Shown here: piece by piece, positions 35,907-47,381 of the stretch
Layout of the letters: each line of letters opens with the position of its first letter
How positions within the stretch are numbered: position 1 is the stretch's first letter
Assembly (NCBI GenBank): GCA_020746875.1
Contig: JAGTJL010000016.1
Coordinates: forward strand, 1,178,001 to 1,242,000
Source of the DNA: Rhexocercosporidium sp. MPI-PUGE-AT-0058
Lineage: Eukaryota; Ascomycota; Leotiomycetes; Helotiales
DNA: 64,000 nucleotides
Direction of reading: 5' to 3'
Program-made: the position numbers and the translations under genes
The notes under the pieces: model-generated
The model's input: only the letters and a program-made list of their open reading frames with translations
Databases searched by the model: none
Told to the model about the DNA's origin: nothing

Positions 35907-37069
35907 ATGGCTGAGACAGCCGGTCAGAACCACCAGGAGGTGCCAGACGATCCAGAGGAGCCCCATCGCGTGCATCTCAATTCTCCGGCTCGCACATCCG
36001 CTGACACAAGCGCGCGTGAAGCAACTGAATTGGCGCGTATTCGGAGCAATTACACTAGGGCCTCATCCTATCACCATGCTGGGTCTAGTATAGCCTCAGC
36101 GAAGCCAGATGGCCTTCTGGAATGTTTCAGCCATACCATCCGGGCCTTTTGGCGTCGTCAGATAAGCATCACTGTTGCTCACAGCACATGCAGAGACCAC
36201 CTTGGTATGTTGCTCTCCCACCTCTTCATTTTCCCCTCCACCCTCCACCCTCCTCCCCCACCTCATCACGCTCCCATCAAGCCTCTCTTGCTCATTTCTC
36301 GGAGAGTGTCAACAGTCTGTCCATGTTTGCTGCCTGATTGGGAAGTCCGGAGTTGGTGGCTGGCAAGCCTTCTCATGCAGAAAGTCATCTGCTGGTCTTA
36401 TTTTAGTGTGTCACAAAGTCATTTGCAAGTCAAGCCATGCTAGAACCGATGGGCACTTCTCGTCTAACTTCATCTGTCAATGGGGTAGGATGGAAGGACG
36501 CGGGATCACGTACCGTGTGTCACGTTGTTCCCTGCCTACTTACCGCTGTTCCAGGAACCTTTCATGCTATTCCGTATTAATAAATGTCACTAACAAGCTC
36601 TCACAGCACTGGAACGTACTTTTCTTGGCTATCTGAGGACATCTCTCGCCCTATCAATGTTGGGAATCGTCGTGGCACAATTATTGCAAGCACACTCCCA
36701 CATTAATTGGTTCACTAGGATATTTGCTGACGGGTGATATGTTCGTAGCCGACTCCAACACTCTCCAACCCCAAACCCTCACTTCGGGTTCTTCATCCTG
36801 GGGAAGCCGTTGGCGATCATTTGCCAGGGAGCAGCAATCTATACCATGCTAATTGGGGTCTTCAGGACATGGAGATCTCAGAATGCAATCGTTAGGGGAA
36901 AGGCTATTTCTGGTGGTTATGAAATCGTCGCTCTGGCTGGAGGAATCTTTGTCGTGAGTCTATCTACTGGTGTCTTACTTCAGTAAGCCACATACTGATT
37001 GTATGCACCCAGATCTTAGTTATGTTTACAGGACTCCTCATCGCGGTCGACATATCCAAAGAAATCTGA
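35907..37069 (+). CDS. DUF202 membrane protein
   Basis: Small membrane protein of 212 aa with the DUF202 domain (related to bacterial YidH and to the membrane part of vacuolar Vtc1). Molecular role unknown. Exons: 35907-36204, 36607-36685, 36749-36953 and 37013-37069. Residues 1-75 are hydrophilic and Ser/Ala-rich; the domain follows: RRQISITV ... TCRDHL-ALERTFLGYLRTSLALSM, GIVVAQLF-RLQHSPTPNPHFGFF, then AIYTMLIGVFRTWR and LVMFTGLLIAVDI, giving three membrane helices. Intron 1 is long (402 nt). Intron 2 (36686-36748) uses a GC donor; only this keeps the conserved AQLF-RLQHSP join. The start has a good context (CGCCATGGCT). Confidence 0.85.
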
Positions 37070-38272
37070 CCTGCATCGACCCATGATCCGATTCCATTGA
37101 TAGGCAACACGAGCCGAGTGAACCCTGATAACGAGGTGGTATTTATCAGAAACTACCGGACGAATAGCAATGAGTAGAGATGATTGGAGGCCTTTCTCGG
37201 CACGAAAAATCCTTCAATCATGGCCATATATATGCTGCCGGTTAAGAAGCATCATGGAGGGGAGTTTCATGCATGTCTTCACATGCCACAGAAGATATTA
37301 AATGTAATATCGAAGAACTCCTCAGACGTACCGGAAAGTTTCCAGAAGAAAGATGACCTGGGTTAGAAACGATTAAGCAATACCTGAATGTAACTTCTCG
37401 GGGTCTGGGGTCGGGGAGATCTGGTGCCCTGCCGACTTCTTCATTGATAGAGGGGCATATCGATGGATCAGGTACCGTGCATGTAACCAACGTTGAGCCA
37501 AAAGTCACAACATCTATGTAAATTGAATCCGCAAGTTCGAGTGCACTGATCACTCTGTTTGCCGCTTGAGCACAGACGAAGAGACATTAAAGTGGCTACA
37601 TGTTGAATACCAGGTGCTTTGAGGAATTTAAAAAATGCTCATCAAAGCCCCGTGAGGGAAAGACTATCTTTCAAAGTCTGCAGCTTTCGTTTATAATAGC
37701 CATATTATCAAGATGCGTACCCCGCTCTGCAAACAAGATGAGAAAGCAGGGCTAAGTGCTCATGTTTTATTGGTCTGTCACGTGCAGATCATGCCTCCAG
37801 TATCACATGATTAACCGCTTACTTAATAATGCAAACAAGGCATCCGAGGTCTTGGCAGCGTGCGATAGCGTGCAGTGAAGTCTCACTCCCACAAGTCACT
37901 ACGCCGCTACGATTTCGCCATTCACACTTCTCTACTTTCTCATCAATTCATTCCTGTACAGTACAAGCTATCAACTACATAGAGAAACGTAAAAACCGCG
38001 CAGGCGCATCCAAGCCACTTCAAAGCAAACCGACTGCTGCACATTTCCTTCGACTTTTCGGGCACCAACAAGAAAAGTTTGCCATCGGAAACTATCAGGG
38101 AGTACGGTACAAGCTTACCGATAAGAGGACGAACGCCTCCTCATTTGCAGAAAAGAGCCGCATCACAAATCAACAACTCCCCAGAAGTGGGATTCAACCT
38201 CACGGACTGTCACCTCTTTCTTCAACAACCTTACCTTACTCTTCTACGATCGCTGTTCGGTAACCTTTTAAG
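37070..38272. other. Promoter/leader region of the zinc transporter
   Basis: No gene supported. Contains the 3' flank of the DUF202 gene and, from about 37830, the probable leader of the CDF transporter, with short upstream ATGs (for example 37829) that could act as upstream open frames. Confidence 0.45.
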
Positions 38273-40087
38273 ATGGCGTGGTCAAAGTCAACGCGGATCT
38301 CGATTATGCTGGGGATTGATGCGGCGTTCTTGGTTCTGGAGCTGGGTACTGGTATCTGGGTTGGGAGTTTGGCTCTGATGGCTGATGCCTTTCACATGGT
38401 GAGCAGGCCATTGTTGAGCTGGTTACCAATGGCAAATGGGCTTTGGAGACTGAGAGATGGTTTGGTGGCTGGATGGCTAACGGCGGCGTAGTTGAACGAT
38501 ATCATCTCACTCATTGTAGGATTATGGGCTGTCAAAGCTGCGCAGCAATCTTCGACTGACAAGTACTCATTCGGAGTCAGTATTCTCATCCCCTCGAATA
38601 CGCCGGTCTCGACTGACATTTAATAGTGGTTGCGCGCGGAAATTTTAGGTGCTTTCTTCAACGCAGTATTCTTAATCGCCCTTTGCCTCTCCATTGTCCT
38701 CGAGGCTATACAGCGACTTATCGATCCTCCCGAGATCAGCAATCCGAAGTTCATTCTCATTGTCGGCTCACTCGGATTGGCCTCTAACCTTGCGGGATTC
38801 TTGGTTCTTGGAGGACATGGGCATTCACATGGACCAGAGGAGCACGACCACGGACATGATGAGGTTAGGGATGCGGAGGAAGGACACAGCCATAGCCACG
38901 ACCACAGCCACAGTCACAGTCATGGCAAACAGACAGGTATTGTAAACGATGACAATGGACCTATTGGAGATATCTTCCCCGAGGCAGTTGTTGCAAGGGC
39001 CAAGTCCAGGCAGGGTCAACACATACGATTCACTTCCGACGACTCGGATGCCCTTACGAATGTTGAATCTCCAAGCAAGTCTTCTTCCAAGCAGCACAGA
39101 AGAAGAACCAGCAGCGTTAGGAATGGCCGATACTCGACCCCAGATGATTTCAGTATTCACCCTGCCAGCTTCAGACAAGAGATCATTGCTGCGAGTAAAC
39201 CACCAGTTGATGAAAGCGGAAATACCACCTCGGAAGACGAAGCCATATTCGACGAGCCTACCGAGAACTCGCCATTGCTCACTGGAAACAGCTCACCTGG
39301 AAAGTCAAAGGGACACGATCACGACCACGAGCATTCTGGACCAAAGCCGAGACACGATTCATGGCATTCTAGCCACAACCACAACAAGCCAAAGAAGGCT
39401 AAGAAAGGCGGTCACGGCCACAACCATGATGATATGGGAATGAACGCTATGATTCTTCACGTCATTGGAGATGCCCTAGGAAATCTTGGTGTCATTGTAT
39501 CTGCTCTAATCATCTGGCAAACGAATTGGTCTGGACGATTCTACGCGGATCCTGCCGTTTCACTCTTCATCACTTTGATCATTCTTAAATCCACCCTTCC
39601 GCTTACCTTCGCAACCGCCAAGATCTTGCTCCAGGCTACCCCAGATCACATTGATGTTACCGACATCAAGGAGGATATCCAGGAGCTTCCAGGCGTTGTC
39701 AGCTGTCATCACGTCCACATCTGGCAACTCAGCGATACCCAAATCGTTGCGTCGATGCACATTCAGGTCGAGTTCCCAATCAGCGAGGCCAGTGGTGAGA
39801 AGTACATGGAGCTAGCCAAGGCCGTACGGAAGTGTCTCCACGCCTATGGTATTCACAGCGCAACCATTCAGCCGGAATTCTGTCTTGACAAAGCTCATGA
39901 TCACTCGGGCGAGAGACCAGGAGCAGTCGGACTTGATGGTATTGTTGGCCAACCCAGGTGCGGCCTTGATGATGATGACACATGTCTGTTGGAATGTGTA
40001 GACGATTGCAGGGGCAAAGGATGCTGCTCACCTAAAGCACCCGATTCCCAACACGATCACTCTGATCATGATGGCCACGTTCATTAG
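38273..40087 (+). CDS. CDF zinc transporter, Zrc1/Cot1-like
   Basis: Cation diffusion facilitator, a zinc/H+ antiporter that in yeast loads Zn2+ (also Co2+ and Cd2+) into the vacuole. Protein of 556 aa; exons 38273-38398, 38492-38575 and 38627-40087. Six membrane helices expected. Transport-site motifs are seen in helix 2 (ADAFHM-LNDIISLIV) and helix 5 (MILHVIGDALGNLGVI), the HxxxD pattern of Zn-selective CDFs. There are two His-rich loops: GHGHSHGPEEHDHGHDE with SHSHDHSHSHSHG, and a second with HDHDHEH and GHGHNHDD. The C-terminal cytosolic domain ends with Cys/His-rich LLECVDDCRGKGCCS and a HDHSDHDGHVH tail. The central loop of about 180 aa is long, as in Zrc1. Vacuolar location is inferred from family. 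Confidence 0.93.
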
Positions 40088-40626
40088 ATTTCCTTTTTCC
40101 GTCAAAAGCAGAGGGTAGCATCAGTCGAAGCGTTTTATCAGACTAGCTATCTAAAAGCTAGGTTTGCATGGTTCTTGGGAGGCGTTTTGGCGCGTTGAAC
40201 TCTGCAGATACAAACAACTTTTTCTTATATTGCTTTTTGGATAGTGGAGGACGCCTCGCTTACTTGGTGTGCTGGTAGAGTCGGCTGTATATTAGCAGGT
40301 AGGATTGTATTTTAGCAAGTGCGAGGGTATGGGGAGGATCAAGCAGACAGACCGGCGGGCGGGCTGGTAAATAGTTAATTGATGAGACGATATACATGAA
40401 GCTTTGAGACTGGTGAGGCGACTGTCAATTTTATGTCTTGTGAAGGTTTTTTTTGCATCGTTGCTAAATTTAGTATTAACATGCCTTATAATTTATACCA
40501 GATGTCGTCTACAGGTCTAACCACAAGTTCGAAAGCGATGGATACTTTAGCTCTAAGCCGTTCGTCCATCTTCTCCGGCTGGCTGTCGACATTACCTTTC
40601 CATCCTCTCAAAAGCCGTAAAGGCAA
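40088..40626. other. Convergent 3' flanks of the zinc transporter and OLA1
   Basis: No gene supported. Contains a short poly-T run near 40447-40455. Confidence 0.5.
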
Positions 40627-42998
40627 TCACTTCTTCGTAGGCGCGACATCTGTCATAGTGTTAGCTTTCTCGTATCCTGTCTCCTCCCAACGACAACCGA
40701 TCAATCTCCACCTAGAAACATGGATGGGATAAGAAGGAAAGGAACTACTCACTGAACTGGAAATGGATAATATCCCCTACACAAGCAACTCAATTAGCAA
40801 GCTCACTCACGTCTCAGTCCCTAAGTCCCAACACCATCCCCAAAAACCAACGCCCAACAACCAATTGATCCAGGGACAAAAAAATACTCACCATCCTTGA
40901 CTTCATACCCCCTCCCCTCCTGTCTATACTTTCCCGCCGCCTTGATCGGCCCCATGCTCTTTCCTCCCTCACACAGATCATGGAAGTCCTGGTAAGCGAC
41001 GACTTCGGCTTTGATGAAGCCGCGCTCGAAATCGCCGTGGATGGCACCCGCGGCCTGCGGAGCGAGACAACCGCGCGGGATGGTCCAGCAGCGGATTTCT
41101 TTCTCACCAGCTGTTCGAACAATGGTCAGTACATAGACTCAAGGATGTTGTACATCACACACTCGAAGAAGATGAAGCAACAGGCAAACAGGGAAGAGTA
41201 AAAGAAAGAACTCGCCAGTAAAGTAATACTGCAACCCCAGTTTCGTAAACCCCTCGGTAACAATCTTCTCCAATCTACTCCTCACCTTCCCCCCGCCATT
41301 CTCCATCAACCACTTCTCCAGCCCGTCTTTATCCTCCTTAAATGTGTACACTTTCTCCTCGAATTCTATCGAGAAGGGGATGATATCCCTCGGGAGCCCG
41401 CCGTGCTCGGTCACCCATTTGGCGATTAGGGGCAGGTATTTGGATTTTTGACGGATGTAGTCCTTCATTGTGAGGTTGACGAGGTAGATGGTGGGTTTGG
41501 TGGTTATCAGTTGCATCTAGGGAAGGGTGAGTTGTGTTTTTGGGAGGAGGGGAGAGGGGAGAGAGACCTTCTCATTGATTAGTTCGATCTCAGCGGATGT
41601 CCAGGACCCGTCGCGAACGGGTTGGTCTTTCTCTAGCATCTATTTTGTATTCATATTAATTCTCTGAACTTACCTTACACACTTCCACACTTGTGCTTCT
41701 CTTCCGGGATATAGATGGGAGGGGAAGGGAGCGTACAGCCTTGATCTTCGCCACTGTGCTGGGGAAGAGCGGGTTCATCTTGAATTTCCCGCCTGCTTTC
41801 CTTACGACAGCTTCTTCGGAGATGATGGTTTTGGCGAGGATGTCTGAGGTTTGTCTTATCAGCATCTTCCTGCCTTTGTTTTGATTCGGGGGGTTGCTTC
41901 GCTTACCTAGATCTTTCTTGCAGAGCTCGCTCTGGATGGTATCTACTCGCCACCACAGATATTAACGCAATTCCTCCAAGGAACACCACCTCGAATACTC
42001 ATTTGGCTCTCTACTGCTCTTTCGCGTGCTGCTTCAATTGAACCCAAGGGTCCTCATAGGGCAGATGACTTCCAAAAGATATGTCAAAGAAACAAGACAG
42101 AGCAAAAGATGACTTGCTCAAATCCCGCACCGGGTCAATCGAATCATCAACATGCAGCACCTCGTCGTTGTCAAAAGCGCGAACAATGTGGAACATTCCG
42201 TCCACGGCTTGAATGTGTGAGAGGAAGGCGTTTCCGAGTCCTTCACCTTGGGAGGCACCTTTGATAAGGCCAGCGATATCGGTCACTTGGAGGCTGGAGG
42301 GTGGAATTTTTAGTTAAACTTGATGGTGGTGGATTGTCGGGAGGAAAGGGGAGGGGGGTAGGAGAGGAGAAAGAGGGGGTAACGTACTAGGCTGGGTACA
42401 TGGATGGTGGCTTCCATAGGTCGCAGAGGAAGTCCTGGAAATAGGTATTAGAATGAGAAAACCCAGGATCCGGAATAATTTTTATATGACGATGCTCTAG
42501 CGAGGAACAGCGCCGCCCAGGAAGTCTCTCTATCTTTCTTGGGTTGAGTAGAACCACATCATATAATATTGATATGCAACAAAATTGGGTTCGACCTTAC
42601 AATGAAAGAAAGCACGACTCTATGAGCAACAATTCGATTCAAACTCAGAAAGCTCCCTATATATCATCTCTCCATACCTCACCCACGGAGTTTTGAAGGA
42701 AAGCAAGTCAAATTTACGAAAGAAACACATGATATAGTGACTACAAGCCAAGAGTATCTTAGAAGTAATGATCAACACATACATATCTCGCATCAGGAAC
42801 CGCACACCTCGCCTCATTCGGCTCGATCGTACAGAACGGATAGTTTTCTGCGGCAGCATTCTGATCCGTCAGAAGATTGAACAGCGAAGACTTCCCCACA
42901 TTCGGCAAGCCAACACATCCCATCTTCAGATTCTTGCGGACACGTCCGAAGGCTACGACGTTGCTCTTGACATCCTCGGTTACTTTCTTTGGCGGCAT
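40627..42998 (-). CDS. ola1: OLA1/YchF Obg-like ATPase
   Basis: Translation-factor-related P-loop NTPase (Obg-like ATPase 1), cytosolic, ribosome-associated, preferring ATP; involved in translation and stress responses in yeast and animals. Protein of 406 aa from ten exons: 42998-42783, 42434-42388, 42293-42118, 41942-41907, 41843-41737, 41639-41568, 41516-41216, 41110-40892, 40776-40753 and 40649-40627. G1 motif GLPNVGKS (30-37), then [20 protein letters not shown] (G3 region), a coiled-coil insert, TIYLVN and a C-terminal TGS domain ([20 protein letters not shown] to [10 protein letters not shown]). Two of nine introns need GC donors: intron 3 (42117-41943) and intron 7 (41215-41111). Three exons are tiny (36, 24 and 23 nt). 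In intron 5 (41736-41640) an internal GTAAGT would give only a 34-nt intron, so the upstream GTACGC donor is used here. Confidence 0.95.
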
Positions 42999-43400
42999 CG
43001 TGGATGTTGATATTGTTGGGTTTGGCGTTGTTGGTGGGGTAAGTGTTGGGAAGGGAAAGGAGAGTTGGAGGGGTTGGAGGGGTAATCTTGAGGTTGGTTT
43101 GAAAGGACGGAAATGTTTAAAATTTCGAGTGCGGTGTGAGTGAGGTGCATGAGAGGTGATATTTTGTGGGGATTTCAGAATGGCCTGATGTTTGGGCAGA
43201 GTGGGGCAGGAGGGAGGAATTTGGCGAGCCCCTTTTTCTGGAACGCGAGATGTCCTTATTGTCCTTCTCAACAACAAACCGGCGAGGGGAGATATCGACG
43301 TCCTAAGACCTCCACTGCTTTAGACGCACTCATCTCGAATACACGTCGGTCACTGATCTTAAGAAGTGTTTCGTCGAATAGACTAATATATGGCCTGCCT

Positions 43401-43436
43401 ACTCTAGATAATACTCTAGATAATACTCTAGTAAAT
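43401..43436. repeat. Tandem 12-bp repeat, three units
   Basis: ACTCTAGATAAT occurs twice exactly and a third time as ACTCTAGTAAAT. Flanking sequence is AT-rich and might be a decayed mobile element, but no coding domain or terminal repeat is recognisable. Confidence 0.75.
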
Positions 43437-44690
43437 AGGACTGTTGGTAACTTGGTCCACTGCAAACCTACTCGCCTAACAAAAACAAGACTTGCATCAA
43501 GTTGAATAAGCCTTTGAATCAGGCTATCCTTGATTTAGAGGAATTAAATACCTGTCTTTTATAGAGCACGATCAAGAAAATAAATGCGATACGACAGCTG
43601 CTATGGTAGTCATAACCCGAACTATGCCATGTAGATCTCTAACTTGCAACAATGTCCTTTAGAACCGGCTGCTGGTTGGACAGTCAAAGGGTTCCTCCCT
43701 AAACCTCCCAAGTCTCTCGATATGATCTGAAAAATCGCTTATACATTGAGATGTGCTCATTAGTATTACACATTGGGAATAAAGGACAGGTAAAGGTGCG
43801 CGCGGTTCAATCCTTCTTTCTCGTTCTTAGTATTCATCTTATCCATCTACGAGTTGTGTAAGGTGACTAGTATGCTGAACGCGGTATGGCCTGGAGGGGT
43901 AGACTTTGTAATGTTTCGTTGGTGCTTATCGCATGGATAGGAGTTTAATCGGGTGCGTGGGGTTTGGTGGAGAAGAGATCACTGTTGGGTTGAATCAGGA
44001 TTTACTTTGGACACGGTTTTGGCTTTGAGCTTATCGAGCAGATGTTCTGGAAGTAAATCCATTTTGTTCTCACTGGCCAGGCGCATTTACAACAGGAATG
44101 GTCATCTGTAGCCCATAGCGAAATTCCTGGTGGTGATTCCACTGCATCTTTACCTAAGCTGCTGAATCTGCCCTTCAGCTAATCCTCTGTAGGTGATTGC
44201 GGAGAGCACTCGCATGTCGTCTGATAGTTGGATCAGGGACCGAGGCCCCCGCCTTGGCGAAAAAGGGGCAGTGATACACAGACAAGGGTCTCGGTAACTA
44301 GTCCACCGTGTTTCTGTTCGTCAAACTTCCTCAGAAGAACAGATAGATTGGATGAACTTTGACTTCTTATATGCCTCTGAAAAGGATGATTCCGCAGCGA
44401 ACAGTCGCAGTCCAACTTCCAGCTGACAATTCTCATGACTCGTCTGACCGCGGGAGGAAACGAGGGAAGTGGGGTTGGAGATCCACTTTTTGCCCCTTCA
44501 TTCCCGTCAGGAATAATTCTCCACCAGACCAAAATATATCGACCCACTCTTGGCATTCACCTTCTTTTAAATTTGAAGAGGCTCGCGGTTAGCTGGCTTT
44601 TTGGCACAGTTTGTTTGAATTTCTGAATTGTGCCTTGAGATGCTGCCGTTTCTGTAGCTTCCCAAAACAGGAAACTTTAACAGAAGAGTT

Positions 44691-44704
44691 GAACCTGCAG
44701 GTTC
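44691..44704. repeat. 14-bp perfect palindrome
   Basis: GAACCTGCAGGTTC equals its reverse complement. It lies about 700 nt upstream of the wall-protein start. It may be a dimeric factor site or chance. Confidence 0.5.
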
Positions 44705-45398
44705 GGGGAAGCTCTCGCTACGAGGAACATCTTTAAACGATCCACAGATTTTGTATCCGTCACACTCTTCCGAGAAGCCTCGGAGCTTGTTGAACGCAAC
44801 ATTTCCTCGCTTTTACACAAAGAATTACAGATATGTTCTACACATCTCAGCTCTTGACAACATAGCTCCTCTCGTCGAACTGTTCAGTTCAATAAATGCC
44901 ATGCTTTGGGCATGCCCAGACCAGAAGCTCGGGTCCGAAACTAGGCTTGGCATCACGCATTTCCAAGCAGGAGCAATCCGCTTTGGGAACGGAAGTCAGA
45001 GCTCAGATGCAAACACGGATCTTATTTAATTTGCTGCGCTGTCGAAGTTAAGCCTCTCCCCACAGAAGTGTTGTTTCGAGGCCTGGCTCTCGCGAGGACA
45101 GGCTGGAGAGGCGGAATGGCTGGCTGTGCCAGGGTGCAGGGACTCATGATTTCTCGGCTATTCCCCCTTTCAGGGGTAAACATGACCCACAGCACTGATG
45201 GATCAGTACTTTTACCGTGATACGAAGTTGTGCATTGGAAATTATGGGTCAGTTGTGATCAGTGCACGATCTTGGGTGTTTTTGTCAGATTGGTTAAAGC
45301 AACGCCTCGCGCCCCCGAAGAATGAGGTTTTCCTCCCCCTGCCAGCCACCAACGTTTGTTCTCTGAGCATTCACCACATTCTTTTGAAACTTTTGATA

Positions 45399-47381
45399 AT
45401 GGCCCCTTCCACTCTCTCAAGCGGCGCTGCTATCTTACTATTGAGCTTAGGCGCCGCATCTGCTGCTGTGACTTGTACGCCCAAGTCCACCGGTTCATCT
45501 GATGCGATCTGTGGATCAAGAGGTTCCATCACCAGTTCCGATTACTACCTACAGGATCTTTTCGATTCGGTCTCTACCACAGCTGAAGGCTGCGCAGCTG
45601 CGTGTGCCAACGCTGTGGGCTGCTTGTCCTTCGACATCGAAGTAGGAGTTTTTTGCGAACTCCAGAGTGGTACTCGGAGTCAGTTGGGATGGGTTACGGA
45701 TGCTAGTGGATGGTACCAAGGATACGACCAAACATGCTTTACTTGTGTAGACGGCACAAGCACTACGTCGAGCTCCACTAGTTCCACGGCCTCTTCAACA
45801 TCCTCCAGTTCATCGATTTCCTCTACCTCAACGAGCTCAGTAGAGCCAACAAGCTCGTCCAGCTCATCCAGCTCAGTTGAACCAACAAGCTCGTCCTCTT
45901 CATCTGTCTCGTCCAGCTCCTCGACTTCTTCAGACCCAACAAGCTCGTCTAGCTCATCCAGCTCAGTTGAACCAACAAGCTCGTCCTCTTCATTTGTCTC
46001 GTCCAGCTCCTCGACTTCCTCGGACCTAACAAGCTCTTCCAGTACATCGAGCTCAGTTCAACCTACAAGTTCGTCCATTTCGAGTGTGGTTGTTTCAACA
46101 AGCTCAGTGGCATCAACTACGACAGATTCGAGCAGTGTACCCACATCTTCTGCGACAAGCAGTTCCCAAATCTCCTCATCGTCCCAAATATCGACGGGAT
46201 CATCTAAGAGCTCTTCATTATTGACAACATCGACCGGTGTCTCATCAGTCTCAACTTCGACCAAGTCGTCCCATATTTCTTCGTCTCTGTCAACGGAGAC
46301 ACCCAACTCCTCATTGGTGACAATATCCACGGGATCCGCTACGACCTCCGTCTCTGTGCCAACATCGACGAAGTCATCATCCACAATTGCAGTCAACCCC
46401 ACAACTGTTATTTCTTCAACCACTTGCAGTGGCACACCAAGCGGATACCCAGTCATCTCATCATCTGCTTCCCGGCCTCATGTCACTGGATCAGCGTCCG
46501 CGTCAAAGTCGTCTGAAGTACTCACGACATCCACAGTCTACGCTACTTCAGTCTACACGATTACCAGCTGCGCTCCAAGCGTGACCAACTGCCCAGTCGG
46601 ATCCGTTACCACCAAGACCGTTGCCCTCTACACGACGATCTGCCCTGTGACTGCCACTCAAACCCAGACTTCAGCCTCGTCTCTAGTCCCCACTTCAATC
46701 AAGACCCCGCTCACAACATCTACTGTATACGCAACCTCGGTCTACACAATCACAAGCTGTGCCCCAGGAACTGACTGTGCCGTCGGATACGTAACCACCA
46801 AGATCGTGCCCCTCTACACCACCGTCTGCCCAGTCACTCAAACCCACAGCTCGACTCCAGTTGTCTCTACAATTTCCGTCGTGCCCATCCCTTACAGCTC
46901 GGCACCCGCTATCCCAGATACAACCACGTACTCCACAATCTCCTCCACCTCAACAATCTACCACACAGTACCCCAATCCAAACCCTCTTCTTACCCCGAA
47001 GTACCTGCCATCCCAACCGGTCCTGCATCCGCCGTCTCAACCCCAGACGTCGATATCCCAGCCACCTACCCAGCATCCAGCGTTCAAGAGCCGACACCAA
47101 ACTCCTCGCTCGTCCCAATCGCAAGCACAGCTGTGATCCCAACCTACCCAACAGCCGCAGCCGTCCTGCCATCGACCTACTCGAACGGAACTGCGGCTTC
47201 GAAGACGACGGTATTGGGAGCTGTGGGGACGTCTTCTTCCTTCACTCTCCAACTTTCTGTTACCGGTGTCCCGACGAGCACGCCTTCGATGCTTTCTGCT
47301 AACGCAGGAAGTGTCGTTGGTGTTAAGGGCTGGGGAATGGGTGTTGTGGTAGGTTTGATTGGTGCTGCTCTTGTGTTGTAG
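45399..47381 (+). CDS. Ser/Thr-rich GPI-anchored cell-wall protein
   Basis: Predicted secreted, heavily O-glycosylated surface protein of 660 aa, single exon. The start at 45399 gives signal peptide MAPSTLSSGAAILLLSLGAA; the frame is open 67 codons further upstream, but that would bury the signal. A Cys-containing N-terminal module follows (about 25-120; CAAACANAVGCLSFDIE, CELQSG and YDQTCFTC), reminiscent of PAN/apple-like folds in fungal surface proteins. Then come Ser/Thr-rich repeats with EPTSSSSS and DPTSSSSS units (45830-46080) and two copies of a TSTVYATSVYTITSCAP / TTKTVALYTTICPVT module (about 46500-46660 and 46710-46840). A Pro/Ser/Thr stretch leads to a C-terminal hydrophobic tail (GVVVGLIGAALVL) preceded by small residues, fitting a GPI signal. 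Function (adhesion or wall structure) is inferred. Confidence 0.88.
   Translation: MAPSTLSSGAAILLLSLGAASAAVTCTPKSTGSSDAICGSRGSITSSDYYLQDLFDSVSTTAEGCAAACANAVGCLSFDIEVGVFCELQSGTRSQLGWVTDASGWYQGYDQTCFTCVDGTSTTSSSTSSTASSTSSSSSISSTSTSSVEPTSSSSSSSSVEPTSSSSSSVSSSSSTSSDPTSSSSSSSSVEPTSSSSSFVSSSSSTSSDLTSSSSTSSSVQPTSSSISSVVVSTSSVASTTTDSSSVPTSSATSSSQISSSSQISTGSSKSSSLLTTSTGVSSVSTSTKSSHISSSLSTETPNSSLVTISTGSATTSVSVPTSTKSSSTIAVNPTTVISSTTCSGTPSGYPVISSSASRPHVTGSASASKSSEVLTTSTVYATSVYTITSCAPSVTNCPVGSVTTKTVALYTTICPVTATQTQTSASSLVPTSIKTPLTTSTVYATSVYTITSCAPGTDCAVGYVTTKIVPLYTTVCPVTQTHSSTPVVSTISVVPIPYSSAPAIPDTTTYSTISSTSTIYHTVPQSKPSSYPEVPAIPTGPASAVSTPDVDIPATYPASSVQEPTPNSSLVPIASTAVIPTYPTAAAVLPSTYSNGTAASKTTVLGAVGTSSSFTLQLSVTGVPTSTPSMLSANAGSVVGVKGWGMGVVVGLIGAALVL
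45830..46080 (+). repeat. Degenerate tandem repeat in wall-protein gene
   Basis: Units encoding (E/D)PTSSSSS-type peptides recur; a block of about 120 nt (AACAAGCTCGTCCAGCTC type) is repeated at least twice with few changes. Such coding repeats commonly vary in number between strains. Confidence 0.7.

Larger units (their letters stand above)
42999..45398. other. Divergent intergenic region, 2.4 kb
   Basis: Between OLA1 (-) and the wall protein (+). No gene supported. Contains a 3 x 12-bp tandem repeat at 43401-43436 and a 14-bp palindrome at 44691-44704. Confidence 0.45.

Noticed and set aside
41640..41675. 34-nt intron with GTAAGT in OLA1
   Set aside because: Too short for a fungal spliceosomal intron; the upstream GTACGC donor at 41736 gives a frame-keeping 97-nt intron and the family sequence.
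46058..46456. Antisense Glu/Asp/Val-rich frame in the wall-protein gene
   Set aside because: Expected reverse complement of Ser/Thr codon repeats.
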